The notes beneath the pieces are model-generated. The model worked only from the letters and a program-made list of their open reading frames with translations. It had not been told where the DNA came from and did no database searches. Of a stretch of DNA of 64,000 bases, positions 33,932 through 44,546 are shown one piece after another. This stretch comes from Arthrobacter sp. NEB 688 (GTDB lineage: Bacteria > Actinomycetota > Actinomycetes > Actinomycetales > Dermatophilaceae): the NCBI RefSeq assembly GCF_013201035.1, contig NZ_CP053707.1, positions 3,286,001-3,350,000 of the forward strand, in the 5' to 3' direction. The stretch's first letter is position 1; each line of letters begins with the position of its first letter. The position numbers were made by a program, and so were the translations under genes.

Positions 33932-33958
33932 AACGGGTGACGTGGGGCGCTGGGCGGG

Positions 33959-34954
33959 TCACTCGTCGCGGTGCCGACCGTGCTGGGCGGTGATCGTCAG
34001 CACCGCCCGCTCGACGGCGTAGACCGGGTCGCGGCCGCCGCCCTTGACCTCGGCGTCCGCGGCGGCGAGCGCCTGGAGCGAGGTCGCGAGGCCCTCGGCG
34101 TTCCAGCCCGAGAGCGTGCGCCGGGCCCGGTCGACCTGCCACGGGGCCATCCCGACGTCCCGGGCGACGTCGGCGGGGCGCCCGCGGCCGGCGGACCCGA
34201 CCTTGATGAGCTGGCGCACCTGCTGGGCGAGGACGGCGACGATCGGCACGGGGTCGACCCCGACGGCGATGGCGTGCCGGAGCAGGCGCAGCGCCTCACC
34301 GGGGTCGCCGGCGAGGGTGGCGTCGGCGACCCGGAAGCCCGTCGCCTCGACCTTGCCGCCGTGGTAGGTGAGCACGACCTGCTCGTCGATGACGCCGGTC
34401 GTGTCGTCGACGAGCTGCTGGCAGGCGGCCGCGAGCTCGCGGACGTCCTTGCCGACGGCCTCGACGAGCGCGTGCACCGCCTCGGGCGTCGCCTTGCGGC
34501 GGGCGCGCCGGAACTCGTGGGTCGCGAAGTCGGTCTTGTCGCGGTCGGTCTTGACCGCCGGGGCCTCGAGGACCCGCGCCCTCGCGCCGCGCAGGGCGTC
34601 GAGGACCTTCTTGCCGCGCTGGCCGCTCTTGTGGAGCACGACGAGGGTGAGGTCCGGCTCGGGCGGGCCGGCGAGCAGGCCGAGGAGGTCGCCCTGCAGC
34701 TCGTCCGAGGCCTCGTCGAGGTCGTGGACGACGACGCACTTGTCGCCGCCGAAGAGCGAGGGGCTGGTGTGGAGCACGAGCTCGCCCGGCTGGTAGGAGG
34801 CCGCGTACACCCGGATGACCTCGAGGTCGGGGCTCCCGACGCGCAGCTCCTCGAGGGTGTGCGCCAGGGCGCGCTCGGCGAGGATGCCCTCCGGCCCCGT
34901 GACGAGGACCAGCGGCGGCACGCGCTGCGCGACGGCGACGACGTCCTCGGTCAT
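33959..34954 (-). CDS. holA: DNA polymerase III delta subunit
   Basis: A 331-residue clamp-loader subunit that opens the beta sliding clamp. It begins with the degenerate nucleotide-binding fold (PPLVLVTGPEGILAERALAHTL) without a functional Walker A, as expected for delta. Middle motifs are SPSLFGGDKCVVVHDLDEA and LHKSGQRGKKVLDALR, and the C-terminal helical collar has IVAVLAQQVRQLIKVGSAGRG and DVGMAPWQVDRARR. The ATG at 34954 is preferred; in-frame GTGs lie slightly upstream. Position next to rpsT supports the call. Confidence 0.94.
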   Translation of the reverse strand: MTEDVVAVAQRVPPLVLVTGPEGILAERALAHTLEELRVGSPDLEVIRVYAASYQPGELVLHTSPSLFGGDKCVVVHDLDEASDELQGDLLGLLAGPPEPDLTLVVLHKSGQRGKKVLDALRGARARVLEAPAVKTDRDKTDFATHEFRRARRKATPEAVHALVEAVGKDVRELAAACQQLVDDTTGVIDEQVVLTYHGGKVEATGFRVADATLAGDPGEALRLLRHAIAVGVDPVPIVAVLAQQVRQLIKVGSAGRGRPADVARDVGMAPWQVDRARRTLSGWNAEGLATSLQALAAADAEVKGGGRDPVYAVERAVLTITAQHGRHRDE

Positions 34955-35018
34955 GGTGGTCACTCTGCCACCCACCGCCGACGCCCCGCGCGCGGCCCGG
35001 GCGGCCTACGATCCCCCG

Positions 35019-35579
35019 GTGCTGCTCGACGTCCCGTACGACCCCGCCCGGCACCGCCGCGTGGTCGTCGTCGGGGTCACCGGCGCCGGCAAGACGACGT
35101 TCGCGGCCCGCCTCGCCGCCGCGACCGGCACGCCCCTCGTGGCGACGGACGACCTCATGTGGCGGCCGGGATGGGTGCAGCTCGGCCCTGCCGCGCAGGT
35201 CGAGGCGGTGCGCCCGCACGCCGAGGGCCCGGCGTGGGTGATGGACGCCCTGTGGAGCGCCCCGCGCGACCTCGTCCTCGCCCGGACCGACCTCCTCGTG
35301 GCCCTCGACCACCCGCGCCGGGTGTCGCTGCGCCGGCTGCTCGTGCGGACCCTGCGCCGGCTCCTCGACCGCGAGGAGATCTGCGGCGGCAACGTCGAGT
35401 CGTGGCGCCAGACGTTCTCGCGCGACTCCATCATCTTGTGGCACCAGCGCTCGTTCCGGCGTCGGCAGGAGCAGGTCGCGGCGATGGTCGCGGACCCCGA
35501 CGGTCCGCCCGTGCTGCGCTTCACCGACCCTCGCGCGACGGAGGCGTGGCTGCGCGCCGTGGAGCAGCCGGTCACCTGA
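35019..35579 (+). CDS. P-loop kinase-like protein (adenylate kinase / FlaR-like)
   Basis: A 186-residue P-loop protein with Walker A GVTGAGKTTFAARL at residues about 18-31, and TPLVATDDLMWRPGW following, as in the group annotated as topology modulation or adenylate-kinase-like proteins. ALDHPRRVSLRRLLVRTLRR resembles the lid region. The substrate is unknown. The GTG at 35019 is supported by TACGAT (35007-35012) with a 6-nt gap, a leaderless start. It is divergent from holA. Confidence 0.82.
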   Translation: MLLDVPYDPARHRRVVVVGVTGAGKTTFAARLAAATGTPLVATDDLMWRPGWVQLGPAAQVEAVRPHAEGPAWVMDALWSAPRDLVLARTDLLVALDHPRRVSLRRLLVRTLRRLLDREEICGGNVESWRQTFSRDSIILWHQRSFRRRQEQVAAMVADPDGPPVLRFTDPRATEAWLRAVEQPVT

Positions 35580-35651
35580 GCCCGGTCGCGAGGGCAGGCG
35601 ACACGCAGGCGATCCGGCGCGATCCCGCGCGTGTTCCCTCCTCTCGAGGCC

Positions 35652-37022
35652 TCAGCGCCTCCCCCGCCGGCGGCGTCGCCACCCGAACCGCCACAGGGCG
35701 AGGGCCAGGACGGCGAGGGCGAGCTCCTTCCACCGCCAGGCGACCCACGACGTGGAGGTCCCGAAGGGCGACCACGTCGGTCCACCGTCGAGCGCGTCCT
35801 GCGCCCACACCGCGGTGGTCCAGTCCAGCCCGCCCACGTCGACGACGGGGCGGCTGCCGCTCCCCTCGCCCGCCATCACGGTCAGGCCCGTGACGTCCGT
35901 GCCGCCGAAGAGCCGGTCGCGGGCCCATCCCGTGCCCTGCACCATCTGGTCCGGCACCTCGACGGGCGTCGGCCGCTCCACCGGCCGACCGCCCAGGTCG
36001 ACGGGCTCGAGCCCCGGCAGGGCGAACCCCTCCACCCACCAGGTGCTGCTGAGGGAGCCGTCGCCGCCGTCCCGGTCGTCGGAGCCCCGCAGCCAGAGCG
36101 TCCCGTCCCCCCGGATGCTCCCCCACCACTGCCCGAAGGGGACCTGCTCAGACCCGGCCGCGACCTCGTGCAGCCGCACCGTGCCGAAGGCAGTGGTGCG
36201 ACCGGTCCGGCGGTCCCAGACCACGAGGTCGACCGTGGGTCCGCTCGCCACGGTGTCGGTCTGCCCCACCAGCCGCCCCAGCAGCCGGTCGGCGTCGAGC
36301 CAGCCGGCCGGCTGGTCCATCCCCGTGACGACGCTGACGTCGCCACCGCTGCCGAGCACGAGGACGCGCGACGCACCGGTCGCCGTGGACACCGGCACGG
36401 CCACCCGCGAGCCGTCGGGCGAGAAGGTCCCCGGGCTCTGGAACGCGACCCCGTACCGACGGCCGCTCACGAGGAGGCCGTCGCGCCCCTGCACCCCGGA
36501 CCCGACGTCGGGATAGTCCGTGTGCCCACCGGTCCGCAGGTCGAGCACCCGGTAGAGGCCGCGGTCCCCCGCCCCCACGAAGCCCACCCGGGTGCCGTCG
36601 GGCGAGAGGCTCGGCCACATCTCCGCGCCGACCCCCGGCAGGCGGTAGCGGGTGCCGGAGGCATCCACCGCCTGCCACCCGCCGGACCCCGGGTCGCCGG
36701 AGCGCACGAGGAGGGCGACCGGCGTCCCGGCGGCGGGCAGGTCGCGTACCCACCACTGCGGGCCGATGCGCTGTGGGTAGGACCCGACCCCGCCGGGCCG
36801 GCCCTCCGCCGCGGGGAGCGCCGCGCGGGGCAGCCCGGTCGGCGCCAGCACCACGCCGGCGACGACCAGGACGAGGGCGAGGAGGGTGCCGGCGGCGGCC
36901 GCGCGCGAGCCGAGCCGGCGACGACGGCCGCGCCGCCACGTGACGTCGGCCGCGCCCCGCGCCCCGAGGTCGACCGGGGCGTCCTCGGCCGCCCGTCGCA
37001 TCGTCTCCGTGAGGGCGTCCAT
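35652..37022 (-). CDS. Membrane protein with TolB/WD40-like beta-propeller, partner of SigE-type sigma
   Basis: A 456-residue protein. Residues 1-40 are cytosolic and begin [20 protein letters not shown]. One transmembrane helix (AAAAGTLLALVLVVAGVVLA) precedes an extracytoplasmic propeller-like region with repeats such as WPSLSPDGTRVGFVGAG and GTFSPDGSRVAVPVS. A second hydrophobic helix (ELALAVLALALWRFGW) and an Arg-rich tail end the protein. The start codon overlaps the stop of the sigma factor gene, so it is a coupled partner and probably an anti-sigma or signal-sensing protein, although no zinc-finger anti-sigma motif is seen. Confidence 0.75.
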   Translation of the reverse strand: MDALTETMRRAAEDAPVDLGARGAADVTWRRGRRRRLGSRAAAAGTLLALVLVVAGVVLAPTGLPRAALPAAEGRPGGVGSYPQRIGPQWWVRDLPAAGTPVALLVRSGDPGSGGWQAVDASGTRYRLPGVGAEMWPSLSPDGTRVGFVGAGDRGLYRVLDLRTGGHTDYPDVGSGVQGRDGLLVSGRRYGVAFQSPGTFSPDGSRVAVPVSTATGASRVLVLGSGGDVSVVTGMDQPAGWLDADRLLGRLVGQTDTVASGPTVDLVVWDRRTGRTTAFGTVRLHEVAAGSEQVPFGQWWGSIRGDGTLWLRGSDDRDGGDGSLSSTWWVEGFALPGLEPVDLGGRPVERPTPVEVPDQMVQGTGWARDRLFGGTDVTGLTVMAGEGSGSRPVVDVGGLDWTTAVWAQDALDGGPTWSPFGTSTSWVAWRWKELALAVLALALWRFGWRRRRRGRR

Positions 37023-37546
37023 CAGGCCTCCGTCCGCGCCGGCGCGAGCTCGGCGACGAGGTGCGGGTTGAGCTCGCGCAGCCGGGCGAGCGCGTGCCGG
37101 GTCTGGCTCTTGACCGTGTTCGGCGAGCAGCCGAGGACCTCGGCGGACTGCACCTCGGTGCGGTCCTCGAGGAAGCGCAGGACGAGCACGGCGCGCTGAC
37201 GCGGCGTCAGGGTGGCCAGCGCCGCCTGCAGCGTCATCCGCAGGTCGGGGTCACCCGCGCGGCCGGCCCCCTCGGGGACCACGTCGACGAGCCGCTCGGG
37301 CCGCCGTGAGCGCCAGCGCCACCGGTCGACGTGCAGGCGGTGCAGGACGGTGCGGGCGTAGGGCATCGGGTCGGCGTCGTCGCGGGTGACGGAGGCCCAG
37401 CGGGCGGCCATCCGCACGTGGGTCTCCTGCACGAGGTCCTGGGCGGCGTGGTGGTCGCCGGTCAGCAGCCACGCGACCCGCAGCAGCGGGACGGTGCTGG
37501 CGCGCACGAACTCCTCGTACGACGCGTCGGGCACGGAACGCCTCAT
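37022..37546 (-). CDS. SigE-family ECF RNA polymerase sigma factor
   Basis: A 174-residue sigma-70-like ECF factor of the actinobacterial SigE family. Region 2 has [20 protein letters not shown] and [18 protein letters not shown]. Region 4 has [41 protein letters not shown], with the HTH. The ATG at 37546 is chosen because GGAGG ends 5 nt upstream; the GTG at 37552 is an alternative. It is cotranscribed with the propeller membrane protein, which probably controls it. Confidence 0.9.
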   Translation of the reverse strand: MRRSVPDASYEEFVRASTVPLLRVAWLLTGDHHAAQDLVQETHVRMAARWASVTRDDADPMPYARTVLHRLHVDRWRWRSRRPERLVDVVPEGAGRAGDPDLRMTLQAALATLTPRQRAVLVLRFLEDRTEVQSAEVLGCSPNTVKSQTRHALARLRELNPHLVAELAPARTEA

Positions 37547-37609
37547 GACCACCTCCGCACCATGACACGTCGGCGGGGGCGCCCGCGGGTGGATGCCGCG
37601 CCCCGCCGG

Positions 37610-39883
37610 TCAGTCGAAGGTGAGGGTCGGGCCCGACCCGGCCTCGAGGCCGAGCCCGGCCAGGCGCGCCTCGACGGCCGACGGCGGCAGCTCCATCGAC
37701 TCGGCGAGCTCGGTGAGCGAGAGGCCGAGCTCGACGCCGTCGCGCAGCTCCTCGTCCTCCTGCGCGGTCCACGCGTGGCCTTCGGTGACGGCGGTGCGCG
37801 AGGACGGCGGGGGCGGCGGCGCGTCGGCCACCGGGCGCTCGTCGGCCTCGGTGACCCCCGCCACCGGCGCGGCCGCCGCCATCGAGGTGCCGGCGACGGC
37901 GCCGGTCAGGCCTCGGCGGGTCGGCTCGAGGACGGGGAGCGGCGGGGGCGCGATCTCGTCGAGGCGCTTGAGCGCCCCGAGGACCATCTCGCGGTCGGCG
38001 GTCGGCCAGAACGGCGGCAGGGAGCGCTGGAGGAAGCCGGCGTAGCGCGCGGTCATCATCCGGGAGTCGAGGAACGCGACGACGCCGCGGTCGTCGCCGC
38101 GGCGGATGAGCCGGCCGGCGCCCTGCGCGAGCCGCAGCGCGGCGTGCGTCGCCGAGACCGCCATGAAGCCGTTGCCGCCCATCCGCGCGATGGCCTGCGA
38201 GCGCGCCGAGGCCAGCGGGTCGTCGGGGCGCGGGAACGGCACGCGGTCGATGATGACGAGCTGGCACGAGGAGCCCGGGACGTCGACGCCCTGCCACAGC
38301 GACAGCGTGCCGAAGAGGCAGGTGCGCACGTCGCGCGCGAACTCGCGCACGAGCGTGGAGATCTGGTCCTCGCCCTGGCAGAGGACGACGATGTCGGTGT
38401 CCTCCAGCCGGGTCCGCATCTCCTCGGTGGCCTCGCGGGCGGCCCGCATCGACGAGAAGAGGCCGAGCGTGCGGCCGTTGGCGGCGCGCACGAGCGCCTC
38501 GATCTCGTCGAAGGTCTGCGGCGCCGTGCCGTCACGCCCCGGCGGCGGCAGGTGCTTCGCGACGTAGGCGATGCCCTGCTTCGGGTAGTCGAAGGGGCTG
38601 CCGACGTCGAGGCCGCGCCAGCGGGGGGCGCCCTCGCCGCGCAGCCCGATGGTCCCGGCGACGGCGTCGAAGGTGCCGCCGAGCTCGAGCGTGGCCGAGG
38701 TGATGACGACCGTGCGGTCGTCGAACACCTTGTCGCGCACCATCATCGCCACGCTCATCGGCGCGACGCGCAGCACCGGGCCGCGGCGGGGGTCCTTCGA
38801 GAGCCAGACGACGTCGAGCTCGCGCTCCTCGAGCATCCGGGCCGCGGTCTCGAAGAGGTCCTCGACGGCCGCGCGCGCGACCTGCTTTGCGCCGTCGACC
38901 TCCTCGCCCTGCTGCGGCTTGAGCTCGCTCTGCGCCTGGCGGGCGACGTCGCGGATGCGCGCGAGCGCCAGCGCCAAGGAGTCGGGGACGGACGTGAGCC
39001 GCCCCTCGGGCATCGGCTCGAGGACCGACTCCAGGAGCGTGGCGGCATCGTCGAGGGCCTCGGCGGAGTCGGCCTGGCGGCCGGCGCGCTTCGAGGCGGC
39101 GCGCACCGAGCCGGGCGTCAGCTCGTCGGTGATCGTCGAGGTGACGCGGTCGACGAGCTCGTGACCCTCGTCGACGACGAGCACGTCGTGCTCGGGCAGC
39201 ATCTGCCGGCCCTCGAACGCGTCGATGGCCATGAACGAGTGGTTGGTGACGATGACGTCGACGTCGCGGGCGGCCTCGCGGGAGCGCTCGACGAAGCACT
39301 CGCCGACCATCGGGCAGCGCGACCCGAGGCACTCCTCGGCGCTGACCGACACCTGCCGCCAGGCCCGCTCGGAGACGCCGGGCACGAGCTCGTCGCGGTC
39401 GCCGGACTCGGTGACCTCGGCCCAGTCGCGCAGGCGGACGACCTCGGCGCCGAGGCGAGAGGCGGCGCGGTCGACGTCCCCCACCGCGAGCAGGCTGTCG
39501 GCGTCGTCGTCGGGGAAGCCGCCCTCGAGCTTGTGCAGGCAGACGTAGTTGCGCCGGCCCTTGACGAGCGCGTAGGTGGGGCGCCGGCCGAGGACCGGGG
39601 TGAGCGACTCGGCCAGGCGCGGCATGTCGCGGTCGACGATCTGGGCCTGGAGGGCGAGAGTCGCCGTCGCGACGACGGCCGTCTTCCCGGTGGCCATCGC
39701 GTGCTGGACCGCCGGCACGAGGTAGGCGAGGGACTTGCCGGTGCCCGTGCCGGCCTGGACGAGGAGGTGCTCGCCCGTCTCGACCGCCCGCGCGACCGCG
39801 TGCGCCATCTCGACCTGGCCGGGGCGCTCGGTGCCACCGACGCCTCCGACGGCGGCGTGGAGGAGGTCGTCGAGGTCGGGCAC
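37610..39883 (-). CDS. DinG/XPD-like ATP-dependent DNA helicase with Myb-like C-terminal extension
   Basis: A 757-residue superfamily 2 helicase of the DinG/Rad3 type. Motif I is [12 protein letters not shown], motif [10 protein letters not shown], motif [18 protein letters not shown] with [14 protein letters not shown]. Four cysteines ([20 protein letters not shown]) fit the 4Fe-4S cluster domain of this family. Such helicases unwind 5'-3' and act on R-loops, G4s and forks. After residue about 650 there is a Pro/Ala linker and a compact tail starting [12 protein letters not shown] (residue 705), which resembles a SANT/Myb-type HTH. TAGGCT lies 6 nt before the GTG start: a leaderless gene. 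Confidence 0.92.
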   Translation of the reverse strand: MPDLDDLLHAAVGGVGGTERPGQVEMAHAVARAVETGEHLLVQAGTGTGKSLAYLVPAVQHAMATGKTAVVATATLALQAQIVDRDMPRLAESLTPVLGRRPTYALVKGRRNYVCLHKLEGGFPDDDADSLLAVGDVDRAASRLGAEVVRLRDWAEVTESGDRDELVPGVSERAWRQVSVSAEECLGSRCPMVGECFVERSREAARDVDVIVTNHSFMAIDAFEGRQMLPEHDVLVVDEGHELVDRVTSTITDELTPGSVRAASKRAGRQADSAEALDDAATLLESVLEPMPEGRLTSVPDSLALALARIRDVARQAQSELKPQQGEEVDGAKQVARAAVEDLFETAARMLEERELDVVWLSKDPRRGPVLRVAPMSVAMMVRDKVFDDRTVVITSATLELGGTFDAVAGTIGLRGEGAPRWRGLDVGSPFDYPKQGIAYVAKHLPPPGRDGTAPQTFDEIEALVRAANGRTLGLFSSMRAAREATEEMRTRLEDTDIVVLCQGEDQISTLVREFARDVRTCLFGTLSLWQGVDVPGSSCQLVIIDRVPFPRPDDPLASARSQAIARMGGNGFMAVSATHAALRLAQGAGRLIRRGDDRGVVAFLDSRMMTARYAGFLQRSLPPFWPTADREMVLGALKRLDEIAPPPLPVLEPTRRGLTGAVAGTSMAAAAPVAGVTEADERPVADAPPPPPSSRTAVTEGHAWTAQEDEELRDGVELGLSLTELAESMELPPSAVEARLAGLGLEAGSGPTLTFD

Positions 39884-40036
39884 CCGAGCAGCCTAGGCGG
39901 TCGCTCCGGCGGGCCCGACCCGTCGTCTCCCGGTAGCGTGAGCCAAGCGTGGCGCCACGACGTCTGTTGCGTATCGTGCGTCGCGTTGCGAACAGCGCGT
40001 CGTTTCCCTTGTCGCACGGCCTCGACGGGTGCCACG

Positions 40037-41749
40037 ATGGCGAGCGTGACCACGAGTGCGCAGACCCGCCCCGTCCCGCCCGACATCGAGATCGCCGAGG
40101 CGGCCGAGCTCACCCTGATCGCGGAGCTCGCGCGCGAGAAGCTCGGCATCGACGCCGAGCACCTCGTCCCCTACGGCCACACGAAGGCGAAGATCTCGCT
40201 CGCGTACGTCAACTCGCTCGCCGACCGCCCCGAGGGCCGGCTCGTCCTCGTCACCGCCATCTCGCCGACGCCCGCGGGCGAGGGCAAGACGACGACGTCG
40301 GTCGGCCTCGCCGACGCGCTCGCCTCGCTCGGCGAGAACGCGATGGTGGCGCTGCGCGAGCCCTCGATGGGCCCGGTCTTCGGCATCAAGGGCGGCGCGG
40401 CCGGCGGCGGCTACGCCCAGGTCGTCCCCATGACCGACATCAACCTCAACTTCACCGGTGACTTCGCGGCCATCGCGGCGGCGAACAACCTGCTCTCGGC
40501 GGTGCTCGACAACCACCTCCACCACGGCAACGCCCTCGGGATCGACCCGCGCACCGTCACCTGGAAGCGCGTCGTCGACCTCAACGACCGCGCCCTGCGC
40601 GACGTCGTCGTCGGCCTCGGCGGGGTGGCGAACGGCATCCCGCGCGAGGACGGGTTCGACATCGTCGTCGCCTCCGAGGTGATGGCCATCCTCTGCCTGG
40701 CCACCTCCGTCGCCGACCTGCGCGAGCGGCTCGGGCGCATCGTCGTCGGCTACACCCGCGACAAGCAGCCAGTCCACGCGCGCGACCTCAAGGTGCATGG
40801 TGCGATGACCGTCATCCTGCGGGATGCGTTGGCGCCCAACCTCGTCCAGACCCTCGAGCACACCCCGGCGATGATCCACGGCGGCCCGTTCGCCAACATC
40901 GCCCACGGCTGCAACTCGGTGATGGCCACGCGCACCGCGCTGAAGCTGGCCGACTACGTCGTGACCGAGGCCGGCTTCGGGGCAGACCTCGGCGCCGAGA
41001 AGTTCGTCGACATCAAGTGCCGGACCTCCGGCCTGCGCCCCTCGGCGGTCGTCGTCGTCGCCACCGTCCGTGCGCTCAAGTACCACGGGGGCGTCGCGGT
41101 CGCCGACCTCGGGCCGGAGTCGGTCGAGGCCGTGAACGCCGGGATGGCCAACCTGCGCCGCCACCTGCGCAACGTCCGCGACGTCTACGGGCTGCCCGCC
41201 GTCGTCGCCCTCAACCGCTTCCCCACCGACACCGACGCCGAGGTCGCCGAGGTGCTGCGGCTCGTCGAGGCCGAGGGGTTCCGGGCGTACGAGGCGACCC
41301 ACTACGCCGACGGCTCGGCCGGCGCGCAGGCCCTGGCCCGGGGCGTCCTCGAGGTGGTCGAGGCCGGCACCGCCGACATGCGGCTGGTCTACCCCGACGA
41401 CGCGCCGCTCGCCGAGAAGGCCCGCGCCGTCGCGACGCAGGTCTACGGCGCGGCCGACGTCGTCTTCGAGCCGAAGGCGGCCAAGCGGCTCGCGGCCATC
41501 GAGGCCGAGGGCTACGGGCACCTGCCGATCTGCATGGCCAAGACGCAGAGCTCGTTCTCGACCGACCCGACGTTGCGCGGCGCCCCGGAGGGCCACACGG
41601 TCTCGGTGCGCGAGGTGCGCCTGGCCGCCGGCGCGGGGTTCGTCGTCCTCGTGACCGGCGAGATCATGACGATGCCCGGCCTGCCCCGGGTCCCGGCGAG
41701 CGAGCACATCGACGTCGACGACGACGGGCGGATCGTCGGCCTCAGCTGA
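40037..41749 (+). CDS. fhs: Formate-tetrahydrofolate ligase
   Basis: A 570-residue enzyme that makes 10-formyltetrahydrofolate from formate, THF and ATP. The P-loop is [14 protein letters not shown], and [36 protein letters not shown] and [16 protein letters not shown] are diagnostic; the C-terminus ends [21 protein letters not shown]. The ATG at 40037 gives nine residues more than the GTG at 40046, which has CACGAT 7 nt upstream and could be the true leaderless start. Its last 8 bases overlap the end of the convergent GNAT gene. Confidence 0.96.
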   Translation: MASVTTSAQTRPVPPDIEIAEAAELTLIAELAREKLGIDAEHLVPYGHTKAKISLAYVNSLADRPEGRLVLVTAISPTPAGEGKTTTSVGLADALASLGENAMVALREPSMGPVFGIKGGAAGGGYAQVVPMTDINLNFTGDFAAIAAANNLLSAVLDNHLHHGNALGIDPRTVTWKRVVDLNDRALRDVVVGLGGVANGIPREDGFDIVVASEVMAILCLATSVADLRERLGRIVVGYTRDKQPVHARDLKVHGAMTVILRDALAPNLVQTLEHTPAMIHGGPFANIAHGCNSVMATRTALKLADYVVTEAGFGADLGAEKFVDIKCRTSGLRPSAVVVVATVRALKYHGGVAVADLGPESVEAVNAGMANLRRHLRNVRDVYGLPAVVALNRFPTDTDAEVAEVLRLVEAEGFRAYEATHYADGSAGAQALARGVLEVVEAGTADMRLVYPDDAPLAEKARAVATQVYGAADVVFEPKAAKRLAAIEAEGYGHLPICMAKTQSSFSTDPTLRGAPEGHTVSVREVRLAAGAGFVVLVTGEIMTMPGLPRVPASEHIDVDDDGRIVGLS

Positions 41750-42839
41750 TCGCCCGCCCGTCGAGCCGACGGGCCATCCACACGTCGTCGCGGTCGTCGC
41801 CCGGTGCCACCCGGATGCCGCCGGGCAGCCGGCCGACCTCCGCGTACCCGAGGCCGGCGTAGAAGGCATCGACCCCGGTGCCGCCGCGGACGCCGAGCTC
41901 GACGACCTCGACCCCGTCCGCGCGGGCGACCCGGTGCAGCGCCGCCATGAGCAGGCGGCCGAGGTTGCGGCCGCGGCGCTCCGGGTGCGACATCACGCGG
42001 TAGGCCGTGCGACGGTGAGCGAGCAGCGGGTTCGGCCCCTCGACCCACCAGCCGAGGGCGACGAGCGCACCGGCCGGGTCGCGCAGCAGGACGGCGACGG
42101 CCCGATCATCGGCCATCGAGTCCTCGTGCGCCGCCAGCGCCTCGGCCACCCGGCCGCGCGCCGCCCCGGGCAGGAAGCCGACCGCTCCCCCGGCGTCGTT
42201 GACGGCGCACCAGAGGTCGAGCACCTCCGCGCGCGTCGTGGCGTCGAAGGGCGAGCGGTGCGTGTGCACCGACGGGGCGACGAGCACCACCGGCGCGGGC
42301 ACGTCCGCGGGGTCGGCCGCCCGGGCCCGGGCCACGACCTCCGGGGGCACCCCCGGCAGGCGCGCACCCTCGTCCGCGGCGCCGACGTGGGTCAGCCCGG
42401 CCCGCTCCGCGGTGCGCGTCGAGGCGAGGTGGTCGGGGCGCGCGGTGGCGACGAGCGGCAGCGCCGGGCCGTGCTCGACGGCGTCCGCGACGACGGCACG
42501 GGCGACCTCAGGGCCGAGCCCGCGCCCGTGGTGGGGCCGGTCGAAGCGGTAGTAGAGGTTGAGGTGGCGCCCTTCCCGGCCGTGGATGACCCCGGCCACG
42601 CCGAGCGCCTCACCCGACCCGCGGTCCTCGGCGACGCCGTACCCGAAGCCGTGCTCGGCCCAGTGCGCGAGGGCCAGGTCGAGCTTCTCGCCCGCGGCGT
42701 CGGCGTCGCGCGCGACGGCCCACGGCGCGAACGGGTACTGCGCGGGGTCGGTGTGCAGCCGTACCCAGAGGTCGCGGTCGTCCGGGGTGAGCGGACGCAG
42801 CCGCAGGCGGTCGGTCAGCAGGGTGCGGGGGGTCGTCAC
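41742..42839 (-). CDS. Double GNAT acetyltransferase
   Basis: A 365-residue protein with two GNAT domains. The first (about 1-160) is RimJ-like: [20 protein letters not shown] and [19 protein letters not shown]. The second (about 180-360) has [21 protein letters not shown] as the acetyl-CoA pyrophosphate loop and [20 protein letters not shown]. The acceptor is unknown. TAGGGT (minus strand, 42846-42851) lies 6 nt before the GTG, directly abutted by an imperfect palindrome (42852-42868), suggesting a repressed leaderless promoter. Its 3' end overlaps fhs by 8 bases in the convergent orientation. Confidence 0.85.
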   Translation of the reverse strand: MTTPRTLLTDRLRLRPLTPDDRDLWVRLHTDPAQYPFAPWAVARDADAAGEKLDLALAHWAEHGFGYGVAEDRGSGEALGVAGVIHGREGRHLNLYYRFDRPHHGRGLGPEVARAVVADAVEHGPALPLVATARPDHLASTRTAERAGLTHVGAADEGARLPGVPPEVVARARAADPADVPAPVVLVAPSVHTHRSPFDATTRAEVLDLWCAVNDAGGAVGFLPGAARGRVAEALAAHEDSMADDRAVAVLLRDPAGALVALGWWVEGPNPLLAHRRTAYRVMSHPERRGRNLGRLLMAALHRVARADGVEVVELGVRGGTGVDAFYAGLGYAEVGRLPGGIRVAPGDDRDDVWMARRLDGRAIS

Positions 42840-42851
42840 CCGCGCACCCTA

Positions 42852-42868
42852 TTGCACATCATTCGCAA
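42852..42868 (-). promoter_or_regulatory. Imperfect palindrome next to the GNAT -10 element
   Basis: On the minus strand TTGCGAATGATGTGCAA, an inverted repeat with TTGC/GCAA ends and a central ATGAT, directly upstream of TAGGGT. The sequence TGTTGCGAAT here recurs as TGTTGCGTAT at 39965-39974 upstream of fhs. A metalloregulator-like (Fur/Zur) look is noted, but the regulator is unknown. Confidence 0.35.
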
Positions 42869-42981
42869 CAGTGGGGTGGAGGGCGGTCGCTGCCGGCGAC
42901 GTCACCGAAGAACCGGGTCGTCACCGGGACGACGCGGAAGGTCACCCGGGACGGGGAGGCATCCGCGTCCCGGGCAAGGTT

Positions 42982-43006
42982 CCCCGTCATCACCGTGATG
43001 ACGGGG
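42982..43006 (-). terminator. Hairpin downstream of hflX
   Basis: CCCCGTCATCA, CCG, TGATGACGGGG: a perfect 11-bp stem with a 3-nt loop, 76 nt beyond the hflX stop. It probably terminates hflX before the GNAT gene promoter. Confidence 0.6.
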
Positions 43007-43082
43007 TACCTCGGGCGCGGGCGCGGGTGCCAGCGCCTGTCGGGTCCCGGGCGGACCGGCCCCCGGAGGAGCCGACCGCCGG

Positions 43083-44546
43083 TCAGACCGCGTAGGCCGA
43101 CAGGTCCTCCGCGAGCTCGGGGTCGACGCGGGCGGTGAGGCGCGTGCCGTCGGCGACGTGCTCGCTCGCGAGCACCTCCCCCGTCTCGTGCACCCGGCTC
43201 ACGAGGTCGCCGCGGTCGTAGGGCACGAGGACGTCGACGTCGACGTCGGGCCGCGGGAGCTCGTCGGCGACCAGCGCCCGCAGCTCCTCCATGCCCTCGC
43301 CCGTGCGGGCCGAGACGATGATCGAGTGCTTCTCGTGGCGGCGCAGCCGGTCGAGCACCTCGGGGTCGGCCAGGTCGGCCTTGTTGACGACGATGACCTC
43401 CTTGACGTCCGTGGCGTCGACGTCGGAGAGGACCGAGCGCACCGCGGAGATCTGCCCCTCGGGGTCGGGGTGCGAGCCGTCGACGACGTGGAGCAGCAGG
43501 TCGGCCTCGGCGACCTCCTCGAGCGTCGAGCGGAACGCCTCGACGAGCTGGTGCGGCAGCTGGCGCACGAACCCGACGGTGTCGGTCAGCGTGTAGAGAC
43601 GGCCGTCCGGGGTCTCGGCGCGGCGCACGGTCGGGTCGAGGGTGGCGAAGAGCGCGTCCTCGACGAGCACGCCGGCGCCGGTCAGCCGGTTGAGCAGGCT
43701 CGACTTGCCGGCGTTGGTGTAGCCGGCGATGGCCACGCTGGGCACCTGGTTGGCCCGACGCCCGCCGCGCTTGGTGTCGCGGACGGTCTTCATGTCCTTG
43801 ATCTCGCGGCGCAGCTTGGCCATCCGGGTGTTGATGCGTCGGCGGTCGAGCTCGATCTTCGTCTCACCCGGGCCGCGCGAGCCCATGCCCTGGCCGCCGG
43901 CGGCCTGGCCACCGGCCTGCCGCGACATCGACTCGCCCCAGCCGCGCAGGCGGGGCAGGAGGTACTGCAGCTGCGCGAGCTCGACCTGCGCCTTGCCCTC
44001 CCGGCTCTTCGCGTGCTGCGCGAAGATGTCGAGGATGAGCGCGGTGCGGTCGATGACCTTGACCTTGACGACGTCCTCGAGGGCGCGGCGCTGGCTCGGC
44101 GCGAGCTCGGTGTCGCAGATGACGGTGTCGGCGCCCTCGGCGATGACGACGTCGCGCAGCTCGGCGGCCTTGCCCTTGCCGAGATAGGTCGCGGGATCGG
44201 GGTTGGTCCGGCGCTGGATGACGCCGGCGAGCACCTCGGAGCCGGCGGTCTCGGCGAGCGCCGACAGCTCGCGCAGCGAGTTCTCGGCGTCGAGCAGCGT
44301 GCCGTCGCACCAGACGGCGGCGAGCACGACCCGCTCGAGCCGCAGCTGCCGGTACTCGACCTCGGTGACGTCCTCGAGCTCGGTCGAGAGGCCGCTGACG
44401 CGGCGCAGGGCCGCGCGCTCCTCACGGTCGAGCTGGTCGCCGTCGTAGCCGAAGGCCTCGTCGTCCAGGACGATGCCGGCGTCGTCGTGGCGGGTGGAGT
44501 CGGCGAGCGCCGCGGCCCGCCCGGTGATGGTGTGTCGTCCAGTCAT
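43083..44546 (-). CDS. hflX: Ribosome-associated GTPase HflX
   Basis: A 487-residue GTPase that splits or rescues stalled ribosomes, notably under heat stress. The HflX N-terminal domain has DTELAPSQRRALEDVVKVKV and RTALILDIFAQHAKSREGK; the Gly-rich GSRGPGETKIELDRR motif precedes the GTPase domain, with G1 GYTNAGKSSLLN, G3 DTVGF and G4 NKADL. A 50-residue acidic N-terminal extension (DDAGIVLDDEAFGYDGDQ) is typical of actinobacteria. AGGGAG lies just upstream of the ATG. It is divergent from the methyltransferase gene. Confidence 0.96.
   Translation of the reverse strand: MTGRHTITGRAAALADSTRHDDAGIVLDDEAFGYDGDQLDREERAALRRVSGLSTELEDVTEVEYRQLRLERVVLAAVWCDGTLLDAENSLRELSALAETAGSEVLAGVIQRRTNPDPATYLGKGKAAELRDVVIAEGADTVICDTELAPSQRRALEDVVKVKVIDRTALILDIFAQHAKSREGKAQVELAQLQYLLPRLRGWGESMSRQAGGQAAGGQGMGSRGPGETKIELDRRRINTRMAKLRREIKDMKTVRDTKRGGRRANQVPSVAIAGYTNAGKSSLLNRLTGAGVLVEDALFATLDPTVRRAETPDGRLYTLTDTVGFVRQLPHQLVEAFRSTLEEVAEADLLLHVVDGSHPDPEGQISAVRSVLSDVDATDVKEVIVVNKADLADPEVLDRLRRHEKHSIIVSARTGEGMEELRALVADELPRPDVDVDVLVPYDRGDLVSRVHETGEVLASEHVADGTRLTARVDPELAEDLSAYAV

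Noticed and set aside
37331-40036. Upstream extension of the fhs frame across dinG
   Set aside because: The frame is open only because of GC bias; formate-tetrahydrofolate ligase homology starts at about 40046-40080 and dinG occupies the opposite strand.
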